Position numbers and translations under genes: made by a program
DNA from: Paraburkholderia tagetis
GTDB lineage: Bacteria; Pseudomonadota; Gammaproteobacteria; Burkholderiales; Burkholderiaceae
NCBI RefSeq assembly: GCF_022213065.1
Contig: NZ_JAKLJA010000059.1
Coordinates: forward strand, 1-34,835
Direction: 5' to 3'
DNA: 34,835 bases
The notes under the pieces: generated by a model
Told to the model about the DNA's origin: nothing
The model's database searches: none
Seen by the model: the letters and a program-made list of their open reading frames with translations, nothing else
Shown here: piece by piece, positions 23,115 to 31,416 of the stretch
Numbering within the stretch: the stretch's first letter is position 1
Layout: every line of letters begins with the position of its first letter

Positions 23115-23385
23115 CTACGGGCCGGCCATGCCAGGCATCGGATCGTATGGCGCGTAACCCATCAATGATTCTGCCGCGTGGTCGGTGCCGATCACGAGGC
23201 CGGCGCCCGCGACCGCGTGCTGCGCAATCATCCGCTGGCGGGGTGCTCAAAGTCTTGTCAGGGCGAATGAAGGCGAGCGCCTTGGTGGCATTGGCGTCGT
23301 CTCCCTGCGTGGCATAAGGCAGGCGCGTCGCGATGAAGCGCGACGCGCGACCTTCCGCGCGCAACGCATCGACGCTTCGCGCAGG
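23115..23385 (-). pseudogene. nadE: Remnant of nadE (NAD synthetase), internally deleted and frameshifted
   Basis: On the minus strand from about 23385 down to 23115, two segments of ammonia-dependent NAD synthetase can be read. The first is VDALRAEGRASRFIATRLPY then ATQGDDANATKALAFIRPDKTL, matching the NadE block that holds the RLPYxxQxDExDA motif and the FIRPD strand. About 10 codons later, in another frame, MIAQHAVAGAGLVIGTDHAAE then SLMG follows, matching the block with GTDHAAE. In intact NadE about 45 residues separate the two; here almost all are missing. After SLMG the reading becomes non-family (YAPYDPMPG) and stops at 23115-23117. The N- and C-terminal parts are absent. It must be a relict; a working nadE is expected elsewhere. 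Confidence 0.75.
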
Positions 23386-23574
23386 GGGCGGCGTTCATGC
23401 AGGGCTCCTTGGGCGGTACATCGCTTCGTACGGCGACTTGCGCGTGTTGTCTGGTTTAATGGCGGATAGTTCTGCCGGGGCGCGGGCCCGATTTATGTCT
23501 CGTGAGGCGCATGCCATCGGGTCGGTGCCCCGACAATCTATTCCAGACAAAATGGAAAATCTGCCGGATTCACA

Positions 23575-24876
23575 ATGAATGAATACTCTTCGCGCGGCGC
23601 GCTTGCCCGCGTGAATAGTGGTGTCCGGGGTGACACTACGAATGCTCGTTATCGCGGCGCATCGCTGCGGCGCGTGCTGTACGCAGCGGTCTGCGCGTGG
23701 TGGGCTGCCAGCGCCTGGGCTGCGGATGCCGGGCCCGCCTCGGGCGCGCATGCGGTGTCCGGAGCCGTGCATGCGGCTCAGAAGGCACCTTCCGGAGTCG
23801 CTGGGGCGTCGCGTCCGGCTGCATCGGCTGCCGTGGCTGCATCGGTGGCATCGGTGGCTTCCGGCACTGCGTCGGCTGCTGCGTCGGGCGCGTCCGCGCC
23901 CGTGCGGCCTTCGCCAGTACTGGGTGTTGCACCGGCGCCAGCGGTGCCCGTCTCTGCGGCTTCGTCGGCCTCTGCGGCATCCGCGGTTTCGTCGGCCTCA
24001 AGTGCAGCGCCCGCTTCGGCGGCATCGGCCGCTGCTGCTCCGGCGATGCCCGTTCCACTCATCTTGCCCGCACATCCGATTCTCACGCCCGCGCAGGCCG
24101 CCGAGGAAACGCACCGTGCGCTGGCCATGCGTCAGACCTTCGCGCGCGACGTGAAGCGCCGCCTGCGCGTGCCGTTCGCCGATCAGCGCGCTTATGCCCA
24201 GCGCCTGCAGGCCGCGCTCGACGCAAAGAATCTCGGCGCGCTGGCGGGCGAGTTCGTCATCCTCGTGGATCGCGCCGCGACCGTCCAGGCGCTCTTCATA
24301 TACTTTCGCGCGATGCCGGACCAGCCGTGGCAGATGATCGGCGCTTCGCCCGTCGCGACGGGCCGGCCGGGCGAGTACGATCACTTTCTCACGCCGCTCG
24401 GCGTGTTCGAGCACACGCCATCGAACATGGACTTCCGCGCGGAAGGCACGATGAACGAGAACGGCATTCGCGGCTACGGTGCGCGCGACATGCGCATCTA
24501 CGATTTCGGCTGGGTCGATGGCGAGCGCGGCTGGGGCAAGGGCGGCCACTCGCCGATGCGCTTCCAGATGCACGCCACCGACCCTGACCGCCTCGAGCCG
24601 CTGCTCGGCATCCGCCATTCGAAAGGCTGCGTGCGCATTCCCGCGTCGCTGAACACTTTCATCGATCACTACGGGATCGTCGATGCCGAGTATCAGGCGC
24701 TCGTCGATGCGGGCAAGTCGCTGTGGGTCTTGCATCCGAGCCGGGAGGTCACGCCGTGGGCGGGGCGCTTCATCGTCGTGATCGATTCGCAGCGCAAGGC
24801 GCGGCCCGCGTGGGCGCCGGCGCCGGGCCGCGAGGCGCGCGCGAAGATGCCTAAGGGCGGCGATACGGCTGATTGA
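23575..24876 (+). CDS. L,D-transpeptidase (YkuD domain) with long Ala/Ser/Pro linker
   Basis: 433 aa from ATG 23575 (an ATG at 23579 is out of frame with it). Signal peptide: hydrophobic run about residues 34-48 with AWA|AD near 49. Then about 110 residues of low-complexity Ala, Ser, Val and Pro, likely a flexible tether that spans the periplasm or cell wall. The YkuD domain holds His348 and Cys352 in HSKGCVRIPASLNTFID, the catalytic His-x3-Cys-x-Arg pattern, and a preceding HATD. These enzymes form 3-3 peptidoglycan cross-links or attach lipoproteins to the wall. The catalytic domain is complete. Its control is not visible, although a divergent nadE remnant lies just upstream. The GC-rich hairpin at 24940-24965 may end it. 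Confidence 0.9.
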   Translation: MNEYSSRGALARVNSGVRGDTTNARYRGASLRRVLYAAVCAWWAASAWAADAGPASGAHAVSGAVHAAQKAPSGVAGASRPAASAAVAASVASVASGTASAAASGASAPVRPSPVLGVAPAPAVPVSAASSASAASAVSSASSAAPASAASAAAAPAMPVPLILPAHPILTPAQAAEETHRALAMRQTFARDVKRRLRVPFADQRAYAQRLQAALDAKNLGALAGEFVILVDRAATVQALFIYFRAMPDQPWQMIGASPVATGRPGEYDHFLTPLGVFEHTPSNMDFRAEGTMNENGIRGYGARDMRIYDFGWVDGERGWGKGGHSPMRFQMHATDPDRLEPLLGIRHSKGCVRIPASLNTFIDHYGIVDAEYQALVDAGKSLWVLHPSREVTPWAGRFIVVIDSQRKARPAWAPAPGREARAKMPKGGDTAD

Positions 24877-24939
24877 TGCCGATTGATACCGATTAGTGCC
24901 GACTGGCGTTGAGAGACGCCCTCAGGCCAAGGAGGCAAA

Positions 24940-24965
24940 CGGGGTGGGACGTTGCGCCCGCCCCG
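24940..24965. terminator. GC-rich hairpin between convergent L,D-transpeptidase and EamA genes
   Basis: CGGGGTGGG (24940-24948) pairs with CCCGCCCCG (24957-24965) with one G-U pair, around an 8-base loop. It lies between two converging stops (24876 and 25018) and may end both. It is followed on the plus strand by more Cs, not Ts, so it is not a textbook intrinsic terminator. Confidence 0.45.
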
Positions 24966-25017
24966 TCCCCCCGATTCCCAGTGCGCCGATATCCTGCGCG
25001 TTCAGCGCACTCGGCGT

Positions 25018-25917
25018 CTAGCCGCGCCGCGCGATCAGCACGCCCGCGAGCGCCACGCCGAAGCCCGCCATCTGGATCGGCTCAAGCGTTTCGCCGAATA
25101 GCAGCCAGCTTTCGAGCGCGGCGAGCGGCGGCGCGAGAAAGAGCAGCGCCGTGGCGCGGGCCGCATCGCCGTGGCGCACCATCCAGACGACCAACGTCAC
25201 GCCCACGCCGGAGAGCATCGCGATGCCCCATGCGAGCGAGAACCAGAGCGTAGTCGATGCCATCCAGCGATGCTCGCCCAGCGCGAGCGCCAGCAGCGCG
25301 GCGACCACCGCCGCGCCCGCATTCTGGACCGCGCTCGCGCTGCGGATATCGGCCTTGGCCAGTGAGGTTTTCTGATAGAGCGTGCCTGCGGTGATCGCGC
25401 CGACCGCGAGCACCGCGACGAGCACGACCACGAGCGGGCTCGCATGCGCGCCCGAGGCATCGGCCGCGCCGACGGCCGGAACGCCTGCGGCGGCGGCGCG
25501 CAGTTTCGGCATCAGCACGAGCACCACGCCCGCGAGACCGAGCGACAGACCTTGCCCACGCCGCATCGTGAGCCGCTCGCCAAACAGCGGCGCGGCCAGC
25601 GCGGAAGTCAGCAGCGGTTGCAGTGCGCCCAGCAGCGCCATCACGCCCGCGCTCAGACCTTGGGCGACGGCCCAGTAGCTCGCCCCGAGGTACACGCCCT
25701 GCAGCAGCGCGCCAGCGAAGAAATGCTTGCCGAGTTCGCGTCCGCGTGGCCACGGTGCGCGCTGTACGAGCGCGACGCACGCGAACAGCAGCGCGGTCCC
25801 ACCGAAACGCGCGAGCAGGAACAGGTTGGGATCGGCATATGGCGCGATCGCGCGGGCGACCACGAAGCCCGTCGACCACAGGATGACGAAGAGGGCGGGA
25901 GCGAGCGAGGCAAGCAT
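25018..25917 (-). CDS. EamA/DMT superfamily transporter (10 TM)
   Basis: 299 aa from the ATG at 25917; the longer reading would start at a TTG (25929). Ten hydrophobic segments in two EamA repeats: LAPALFVILWSTGFVVARAI with the typical WSTGFVVAR start, ARFGGTALLFACVALV, then the second repeat from about residue 150 after a Gly/Ala-rich loop, ending in GFGVALAGVLIARRG. Members export or exchange amino acids, nucleotides or other small metabolites across the inner membrane; the direction and substrate are not visible. It lies 89 bases downstream of the UbiB-like gene in the same direction, but with no shared function apparent. Confidence 0.93.
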   Translation of the reverse strand: MLASLAPALFVILWSTGFVVARAIAPYADPNLFLLARFGGTALLFACVALVQRAPWPRGRELGKHFFAGALLQGVYLGASYWAVAQGLSAGVMALLGALQPLLTSALAAPLFGERLTMRRGQGLSLGLAGVVLVLMPKLRAAAAGVPAVGAADASGAHASPLVVVLVAVLAVGAITAGTLYQKTSLAKADIRSASAVQNAGAAVVAALLALALGEHRWMASTTLWFSLAWGIAMLSGVGVTLVVWMVRHGDAARATALLFLAPPLAALESWLLFGETLEPIQMAGFGVALAGVLIARRG

Positions 25918-26005
25918 CGGTTCTGGCAAGGGCGGCGCACGTCAATACACCGCCAATATTGCGAAAGACCCGGAGTATCGCCCGGTCGGGCCGGGCCGGT
26001 CTTGT

Positions 26006-27649
26006 TCAGGACTGCACTGATCCGGCGGATTGGGAATGCGCGGTGTGCGGTGCGCTCTCGTGGCTCGCCTGGCTGGAGGACGGCGCGGCGAAGACCGTTG
26101 CGGCCACGCCGATCAGCGCGCCGCTCAATGCGCAGGCGATCAGCAGTGCCCGTGTGCGGCGATGCTCGCGGCGCAGCGCTTCGAGCGCGGCGGCCTGGGC
26201 TTGTGCCGCGCCCGGGCCGTGTGCCGGGTGAGTGCGGTGCTGCATGAAGTGATAGATGAGTTGCGGCACGCGCGGCGCGACCTGCGCGAGATGCGGCAGC
26301 TCCTCGGCAAGCCGCTTGACCCAGCCTTGCGGACCGAGATCGCGCCTCGCGATGTCCGCGAGCGTCGCGCTTGCGATTCCCCATGCATCCACGCCCGGAT
26401 GAATCGTGCGTGCGAGCGTTTCGGCGTTGCCGAACGCGCGCTGCGCAGCGGCGAGCCGCGGCGACACCTCGCCGCCGAACGGCTGGACCGAATGCAGCAG
26501 ATGATGAAGCAGCGCACCCGCGCTGCGCGTGCTGGCGTCGCTGGCGAAATGCGCCTCGCTGCGCGTGCGCAGTTCGGCTTCGATCTGCTCGGTGCGCGCA
26601 TGCGCGGGCACGTGGCCCGCGACGTGGTGCAGCGCAGCGAGCCGCGCGTAGTCCTGCTCGAAGAGCGCTGTCGCGCCGTGCACGATGAATTCGCGCTCCG
26701 GCGACGAGAGGCTTGTCATCAGCGGCGCGCTCGCGAACACGAGGCGGCCGCGCGTCTGCGGCTCGATGCTCACGGCCACGCGCCGCGCGTCGAGCGTGGC
26801 ATGAAAGAACCCATGCTCGAAAGCCTGCTGCGTGACCACTTCGATCAGATGCGCGGCCACGCGCGTCACGTTGATGTGATGCTCCGCGAGGCCGGCGATG
26901 TCGGTCGCGCGCACCGTGTCGATGTGCTCGACCGTGAGCGTTTGCGCGGTGCAGAAGTCCCAGATCACATCGGGCACGAGGACACGTGCGTCGTTCGCGA
27001 GATGGTGTCCCGTCTGGCTCAGGTTCGCGGCCTGCGCGCGCAGATCGAAACGGCGTTGCAGATCCTCGCGCAGCGTCTGCGCGAGCGTGCGCAGGCCCAG
27101 CTTGCGCGCGGCGCCCGAGAAGCGCTCGAGCCAGCGCGCGACGGCGCACAGCAGCGCGGCGTCGTCGTCGACTTCCTGAACCTGCTTCGCGCGCAGCACG
27201 CGCACCGTCACCATCTGATGGCCGCTGACCGGCAGCGCAAGGCGCGCGACGTGGGTCTGCTCGCACCAGCCGTTGTGGCAGGGCGTGGTGTCGATCCACG
27301 AGAACAGTGTTTGCGGCGGTTTGCCAAGCGCCGCGTTCAGGGCGGCATCGAGCTGTTGCGGCGTGAGTGGCGCTTCGAAGTGCTCGACGGCGTCGATGGC
27401 ATCGTGCAGCGTGGTGGCGGCGAGTTCGGGCTTCGTGGCAAGCGTTTGCGCGAAGGCGCCCGCGAGCGGCGCGAGGCGCGGCAGTGCGCTCGATAGCTGC
27501 GTGGCGAGGCGCTCGTCATCGCGCATGCGCTCGGCGAGCGAGACGATCCAGTGCAGCTTGTGATGCTCGGGCGCGGCGAGCCAGATCAGCCGGATGCCGT
27601 AGCGCAGCGCGCAGAACAGGAGACGCAGTTGGCGAAGTTGTGAACGCAT
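26006..27649 (-). CDS. UbiB/ABC1-family-like protein lacking all kinase-type residues (pseudokinase)
   Basis: 547 aa from ATG 27649 (frame open to 27853, but the family N-terminus MRSQLRQLRLLFCALRYG starts here). The scaffold is that of UbiB: a helical N-extension, the kinase-like core, and a C-terminal hydrophobic segment (about 502-522) like the UbiB membrane anchor. The shared landmarks LVPDVIWDFCTAQTLTVEHI and QQAFEHGFFHA are clear. The catalytic positions, however, are changed: the KxGQ motif is AFAQ (65-68), the lysine strand VAVKV is VTVRV (147-151), the HADxHPGN loop is HATLDARR (283-290), and the DFG stretch is FASA (305-308). It could be a structural partner of ubiquinone biosynthesis or bind lipid or nucleotide without catalysis. 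A functional ubiB should be elsewhere. Confidence 0.85.
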   Translation of the reverse strand: MRSQLRQLRLLFCALRYGIRLIWLAAPEHHKLHWIVSLAERMRDDERLATQLSSALPRLAPLAGAFAQTLATKPELAATTLHDAIDAVEHFEAPLTPQQLDAALNAALGKPPQTLFSWIDTTPCHNGWCEQTHVARLALPVSGHQMVTVRVLRAKQVQEVDDDAALLCAVARWLERFSGAARKLGLRTLAQTLREDLQRRFDLRAQAANLSQTGHHLANDARVLVPDVIWDFCTAQTLTVEHIDTVRATDIAGLAEHHINVTRVAAHLIEVVTQQAFEHGFFHATLDARRVAVSIEPQTRGRLVFASAPLMTSLSSPEREFIVHGATALFEQDYARLAALHHVAGHVPAHARTEQIEAELRTRSEAHFASDASTRSAGALLHHLLHSVQPFGGEVSPRLAAAQRAFGNAETLARTIHPGVDAWGIASATLADIARRDLGPQGWVKRLAEELPHLAQVAPRVPQLIYHFMQHRTHPAHGPGAAQAQAAALEALRREHRRTRALLIACALSGALIGVAATVFAAPSSSQASHESAPHTAHSQSAGSVQS

Positions 27650-27897
27650 GGGGAGCAGCGGTCGACGCAACGACAAATCGACAAAACGGAGCGCCGTCCG
27701 GTTCCCGGACGGCCAACACGAGATTAGCAGGGATGGACGGGCGATGGCAGAGCCCGTTCGTTTCGTATCGTTTCGGCGCAATTCGCGCCGTCGCGCCGTG
27801 CTCTGCCGAGGGCGTTCCACCAAGGGCGCTCCACCGCAGCACGCGTAATACAATACGCCGGCCCTCCCGATTTCATGCGCCCCGCGCGCTCACTGAG

Positions 27898-28653
27898 ATG
27901 CTCGCAGAACAACGTCACCAGTACATCCTTTCGCAAGTGAACCGGACCGGCGCGCTCTCCGTGGCAGATCTCGTGCGCGAGCTGCGGGTCTCGCGCGAAA
28001 CGATCCGGCGCGACCTCAACACGCTCGCCGGCCGCGGGCTGCTCGTGACGACGCACGGCGGCGCGCTTTCCAGCGACCGCAGCGAACCGGACCTCGATGT
28101 GCGCGAGGCCGCCAACGCGAGCGCCAAGCGCGCGATCGGCGAGCGCGCAGCAGAGTTCGTGCCCGACGGCGCGTCCCTCATCATCGATTCTGGCAGCACG
28201 ACGCACGCGCTCGCTCGCGCGCTCATCGACCGCCATCGCCTCACGGTCTACACCAACGACTGGCGCATCGCGCTTCTGCTCGGCCGACGCAACGAGAATC
28301 GCGTGACGCTGCTGGGCGGCGAGCTGTCCGATCAGGAAGAGGCGACCTTCGGCCTCGATACGGTGCAGCAGCTCGCGCAATATCACGTCGATTACGCGTT
28401 CGTCGGCGCGGGCGGCATCACCGCCGACGGCTGGCTGACCGACTACACGCGCATGGTCGCCGAGGTGCGCAGCCGCATGCTCACGGCCGCCGCCTGCGCG
28501 ATCGTCGTGGCGGACCACTCGAAGTTCGGCCGCGTCACGCCGGTGCGCATCAACGGCTTCGAGCGCACCCGCTACGTGATCACCGAGCTCGCGCCCGAAA
28601 AGAGCGTTGCCCGCGCCATTGCCGCGCGCGGGCCCGAGCTCCTTATCGCCTGA
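27898..28653 (+). CDS. DeoR family transcriptional regulator
   Basis: 251 aa from ATG 27898; the open frame continues upstream through the UbiB-like gene's start region but does not belong to it. N-terminal winged helix MLAEQRHQYILSQVNRTGALSVADLVRELRVSRETIRRDL is the DeoR signature, followed by the sugar-phosphate-binding DeoR C-terminal domain (LIIDSGSTTHALARAL, YTNDWRIALLLG, FVGAGGITADGWLTDY, HSKFGRVTPVRINGF). These proteins usually sense a phosphorylated sugar or related anion. It lies upstream of a phosphonate import cluster and may control it, but the 452-base gap and that cluster's own GntR regulator argue for an independent target also. A 10-bp tandem repeat (28648-28676) follows the stop. 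Confidence 0.92.
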   Translation: MLAEQRHQYILSQVNRTGALSVADLVRELRVSRETIRRDLNTLAGRGLLVTTHGGALSSDRSEPDLDVREAANASAKRAIGERAAEFVPDGASLIIDSGSTTHALARALIDRHRLTVYTNDWRIALLLGRRNENRVTLLGGELSDQEEATFGLDTVQQLAQYHVDYAFVGAGGITADGWLTDYTRMVAEVRSRMLTAAACAIVVADHSKFGRVTPVRINGFERTRYVITELAPEKSVARAIAARGPELLIA

Positions 28654-28676
28654 TTGCGCCTGATTGCGCCTGGTTG
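28648..28676. repeat. Short tandem repeat of GCCTGATTGC, about 2.5 copies
   Basis: GCCTGATTGC repeats head to tail from 28648, covering the end of the deoR-like gene (stop 28651-28653), with the third copy diverging (GCCTGGTTGG). Such repeats often arise by slippage. Confidence 0.55.
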
Positions 28677-29105
28677 GACTTGCCTGGTTTCGCCGCGGCT
28701 GTGGCACTCACCACGTCCTGCCCACCGCGTTTTCAGCTGCATTGGCCGATTCTCCGGCCGCCGCTTGTGCATTGCAGCGAGAGTTTCGGCGCTCGATGTC
28801 ATATGCTGTTTTTTGGCGAATTGTGGAATTTTCTGACGTTTGCCACAATCGTCATGGCCCTGTCACGAAAACCTGTGATTCTTGCCGGGCCCGTTCAGGC
28901 GGGGCCGGCGTCGCATGACGGGGCGGCTCCTGGTGTGCCGTGCGCCCGGCGGTATAGGGGTGGCAACGGCGGATTGCAGACAATCTGCAATCCGCGCGCC
29001 GCAGCGGACGGGTATGGCAGGCGGCGCAGTCCGCCGACGTTCGACATTCGACTCAACACGCATCGGGTATCCCCGAGCACATGGTTTCTGCCTTCGGAGA
29101 GCGAC
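28654..29105. promoter_or_regulatory. Promoter region of the phosphonate operon, with two dyads
   Basis: A 452-base gap between the DeoR-type gene and phnS with no supported gene. It holds the pair ATTGTGG (28820-28826) / CCACAAT (28843-28849), and a 12-bp perfect inverted repeat, GCGGATTGCAGA (28969-28980) and TCTGCAATCCGC (28984-28995), with a 3-base centre. The latter lies about 110 bases before the phnS ATG and is a strong candidate binding site for the PhnR- or DeoR-type regulator. AT-rich stretches at 28805-28845 suit a promoter. Confidence 0.65.
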
Positions 29106-30191
29106 ATGAACCACAGGAATTCCCATCGCGCGGGTTTCGCACGCAAGCTGCTGCCCATGGTGGCTGCCGCCACGCTGCTGCAATGTGCGGCGATCAGCGC
29201 CCACGCCGCCGGCGCCGTCGTGCTGTACACGGCAGACGGCCTCGAAAATCTCTACCGCGACGTTCTGCCGGCCTTCGAGAAAAAGGAAGGCGTGAAGGTC
29301 AACATCGTGACGGCCGGTAGTGGCGAAGTCGTGAACCGCGCCAACGTCGAAAAGGACGCGCCCAAGGCCGACGTGCTCATCACGCTGCCGCCGTTCATCC
29401 AGCAGGCGCAGCAAGGCGGCCTGCTGCAGCCGTATCAGAGCGTGAACTACAAGAACGTGCCGGCGATCGCGAAGTCCGCCGACGGCTCGTGGGCAACGTT
29501 CGTGAACAACTACTTCTCGTTCGCGATCAACCCCGAAGTCGTGAAGAACCAGCCGAAGACGTTCGCCGACCTCCTGCATCCCGACTACTCGGGCAAGGTG
29601 GCGTACTCGAATCCGGCCACGGCTGGCGACGGCATGGCCGTGATCATCCTCACGACCTCGCTAATGGGCGAAGACAAGGCATTCGACTACCTGAAGAAGC
29701 TCGAGCAAAGCGCCAAGTTCCACACCAAGGGCACGGGCTACCTCGACGTGCTGCTCTCGCGCAACGAGATCGCGGTGGCCAATGGCGACCTGCAGATGGA
29801 TCTCGACGATGCGGCTAACGGCGGCCTCTCGCTCAAGCCGATCTTCCTCGCCGCCGACACGAGCGGCCATCCCACGACCTTCCAGTTGCCGTACGCAATC
29901 GGCCTGATCAAGGGCGGCCCGAACCAGGCGGCGGGCAAGAAGCTGATCGACTACCTGATGTCGACGGACGTCCAATCGAAGGTGCCGGACATCTTCGGCA
30001 TTCCGGGCCGCACGGACGTGGCGCTCTCGGGCAAGAACGGCGCGGCGGTCAAGCAGGCTATCGAAGGCGTCAATCTGATTCCGGTGGACTGGAACCAGGT
30101 GATGGAGAAGAAGGCGGGCTGGACCACGCGCTGGAAGAACGAAGTGGTGGGCTCGTCGGGCAAGCAGACCGAAGTCGTCAAGCCGAAGTAA
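29106..30191 (+). CDS. phnS: 2-Aminoethylphosphonate ABC transporter substrate-binding protein
   Basis: 361 aa from ATG 29106, GGAG at 29096-29099. Signal peptide MNHRNSHRAGFARKLLPMVA... with AHA|AG near residue 37 (no lipobox). The mature protein is an iron/2-AEP-type type-II periplasmic binding protein: VVLYTADGLENLYRDVLPAFEKKEG, ADVLITLPPFIQQAQQGGLL, and NNYFSFAINPEVV. It has the TIGR phnS-type sequence, and the four genes after it (ATPase, two permeases, GntR regulator) then PhnZ are the standard Burkholderia 2-aminoethylphosphonate set. It should deliver 2-AEP or a related phosphonate to the importer. An intergenic hairpin at 30238-30271 may reduce transcription into the ATPase gene. Confidence 0.92.
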   Translation: MNHRNSHRAGFARKLLPMVAAATLLQCAAISAHAAGAVVLYTADGLENLYRDVLPAFEKKEGVKVNIVTAGSGEVVNRANVEKDAPKADVLITLPPFIQQAQQGGLLQPYQSVNYKNVPAIAKSADGSWATFVNNYFSFAINPEVVKNQPKTFADLLHPDYSGKVAYSNPATAGDGMAVIILTTSLMGEDKAFDYLKKLEQSAKFHTKGTGYLDVLLSRNEIAVANGDLQMDLDDAANGGLSLKPIFLAADTSGHPTTFQLPYAIGLIKGGPNQAAGKKLIDYLMSTDVQSKVPDIFGIPGRTDVALSGKNGAAVKQAIEGVNLIPVDWNQVMEKKAGWTTRWKNEVVGSSGKQTEVVKPK

Positions 30192-30237
30192 GCAGTTGCA
30201 GCATGCAATTGAGCAATACCTGAGCAACTGTGCATGG

Positions 30238-30271
30238 GACCAGAGTCAGCGTTAAAGCGCTAACTCTGGTC
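30238..30271 (+). promoter_or_regulatory. Intercistronic hairpin between phnS and phnT
   Basis: GACCAGAGT (30238-30246) pairs with ACTCTGGTC (30263-30271), then after one mismatch AGCG (30248-30251) pairs with CGCT (30258-30261) around a TTAAAG loop. It ends 3 bases before the phnT AGGAG. Such stems after a binding-protein gene commonly protect its mRNA or partly terminate, giving more binding protein than membrane parts. Confidence 0.6.
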
Positions 30272-30288
30272 GACAGGAGATGAACCCG

Positions 30289-31416
30289 GTGAATACCGCA
30301 AGCCTTGCGCCGGCCCAGATGGCCCGCGCACTGCCGGATGTGTCCGGCCCGACCGATGCAGCCGATGCGTCCAGTGTGTCCAACCCCGGCGCCGCCGCGG
30401 GCGTGCAGATCGATCGCCTGAGCGTGCGCTTCGGCACGCGCACGGTGCTCGACGACCTGTCGCTGACCATTCGCCGCGGCGAATTGCTGACGGTGCTGGG
30501 CCGCAGCGGTTGTGGCAAGACCACCTTGCTGCGCTTCATCGCCGGGTTCATCGAAGCCGATGCGCTGGCGGGCTCGCTCACCATCGCTGGGCGCGACCTG
30601 ACCCACGTGCCGCCGCATCAGCGCAACCTGGGGCTGCTGTTTCAGAGCTACGCGCTCTTTCCGCATCTCTCGGTGTTCGAGAACGTGGCGTTCGGGCTCA
30701 AGGCGCGTCGCGTGCCGTCGCGCGACATTGCGCGGCGCGTGGCGGACGCGCTCAAGCTCGTGCAGCTCGGCGACGCGGGCCACGTCATGCCCGCGCAGCT
30801 CTCGGGCGGCATGCAGCAGCGCGTGGCGCTGGCGCGCTCGCTCGTGATCGAGCCGGACGTGCTGCTGCTCGACGAGCCGCTTTCGGCGCTCGACGCCAAT
30901 CTGCGCGCCTCGGTGCGCACCGAGCTCAAGGCGCTGCACGAGCGGCTGCCCGACCTCACGATCGTCTGCGTGACGCACGATCAGGACGATGCACTGGTGC
31001 TTTCCGACCGCACGCTCCTGATGCGCGATGGGCGCATCGCGCAACTCGGCACGCCGCAGCAACTCTACGACACGCCCAACGACGCCTATGTCGCCCGCTA
31101 TCTGGGCGCGGCGAACCTGCTGCCGCCGAGCGTGGCGTTCCCGGTGGGCGACGCACGTTACGGCGTGCGCGACAAGCTCGCGTGCCTGCGCCCCGAAAGC
31201 CTGCGCATCGTGCCGCTGGGCGAGGGCGGGCTGCACGGCACGATCGAGTCCGTCGAATGGTATGGCTCGGTGCTCTCGGTGCCGGTGTTGCTCGACGCGA
31301 TGCCGAACGAATCGGTGCTCGTCACCATGCAGCGCGGCCACGGCATGACGCCGGAAAAAGGCATGCGCGTTTCCCTGCGTTACGAGGCTGACGATGTCGT
31401 CCTTATCAACCCCTGA
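30289..31416 (+). CDS. phnT: 2-Aminoethylphosphonate ABC transporter ATP-binding protein
   Basis: 375 aa from GTG 30289, chosen because AGGAG at 30275-30279 is 9 bases before it; the ATG at 30280 directly touches that site and is less likely. All ATPase signatures are present: Walker A GRSGCGKTT, the Q-loop LLFQSYALFPH, the signature LSGGMQQRVALARSL, Walker B VLLLDEPLSALD, and the switch His in VCVTHDQDDALVL. A C-terminal TOBE-like domain (CLRPESLRI...) follows. Cytoplasmic, pairs with the two permeases. Its 3' end overlaps the permease gene (start 31394) by 23 bases. The first 30 residues are low in complexity. Confidence 0.93.
   Translation: MNTASLAPAQMARALPDVSGPTDAADASSVSNPGAAAGVQIDRLSVRFGTRTVLDDLSLTIRRGELLTVLGRSGCGKTTLLRFIAGFIEADALAGSLTIAGRDLTHVPPHQRNLGLLFQSYALFPHLSVFENVAFGLKARRVPSRDIARRVADALKLVQLGDAGHVMPAQLSGGMQQRVALARSLVIEPDVLLLDEPLSALDANLRASVRTELKALHERLPDLTIVCVTHDQDDALVLSDRTLLMRDGRIAQLGTPQQLYDTPNDAYVARYLGAANLLPPSVAFPVGDARYGVRDKLACLRPESLRIVPLGEGGLHGTIESVEWYGSVLSVPVLLDAMPNESVLVTMQRGHGMTPEKGMRVSLRYEADDVVLINP

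Noticed and set aside
22813..23364. 183-codon minus frame over the RRM-like gene and nadE remnant
   Set aside because: Only its first ~35 codons are NadE-like; the rest is shadow after a frameshift, so it is recorded as a pseudogene instead.
25653..27299. 548-codon minus-strand frame spanning the EamA and UbiB-like genes
   Set aside because: Different frame from both real genes and crosses their boundary; shadow.
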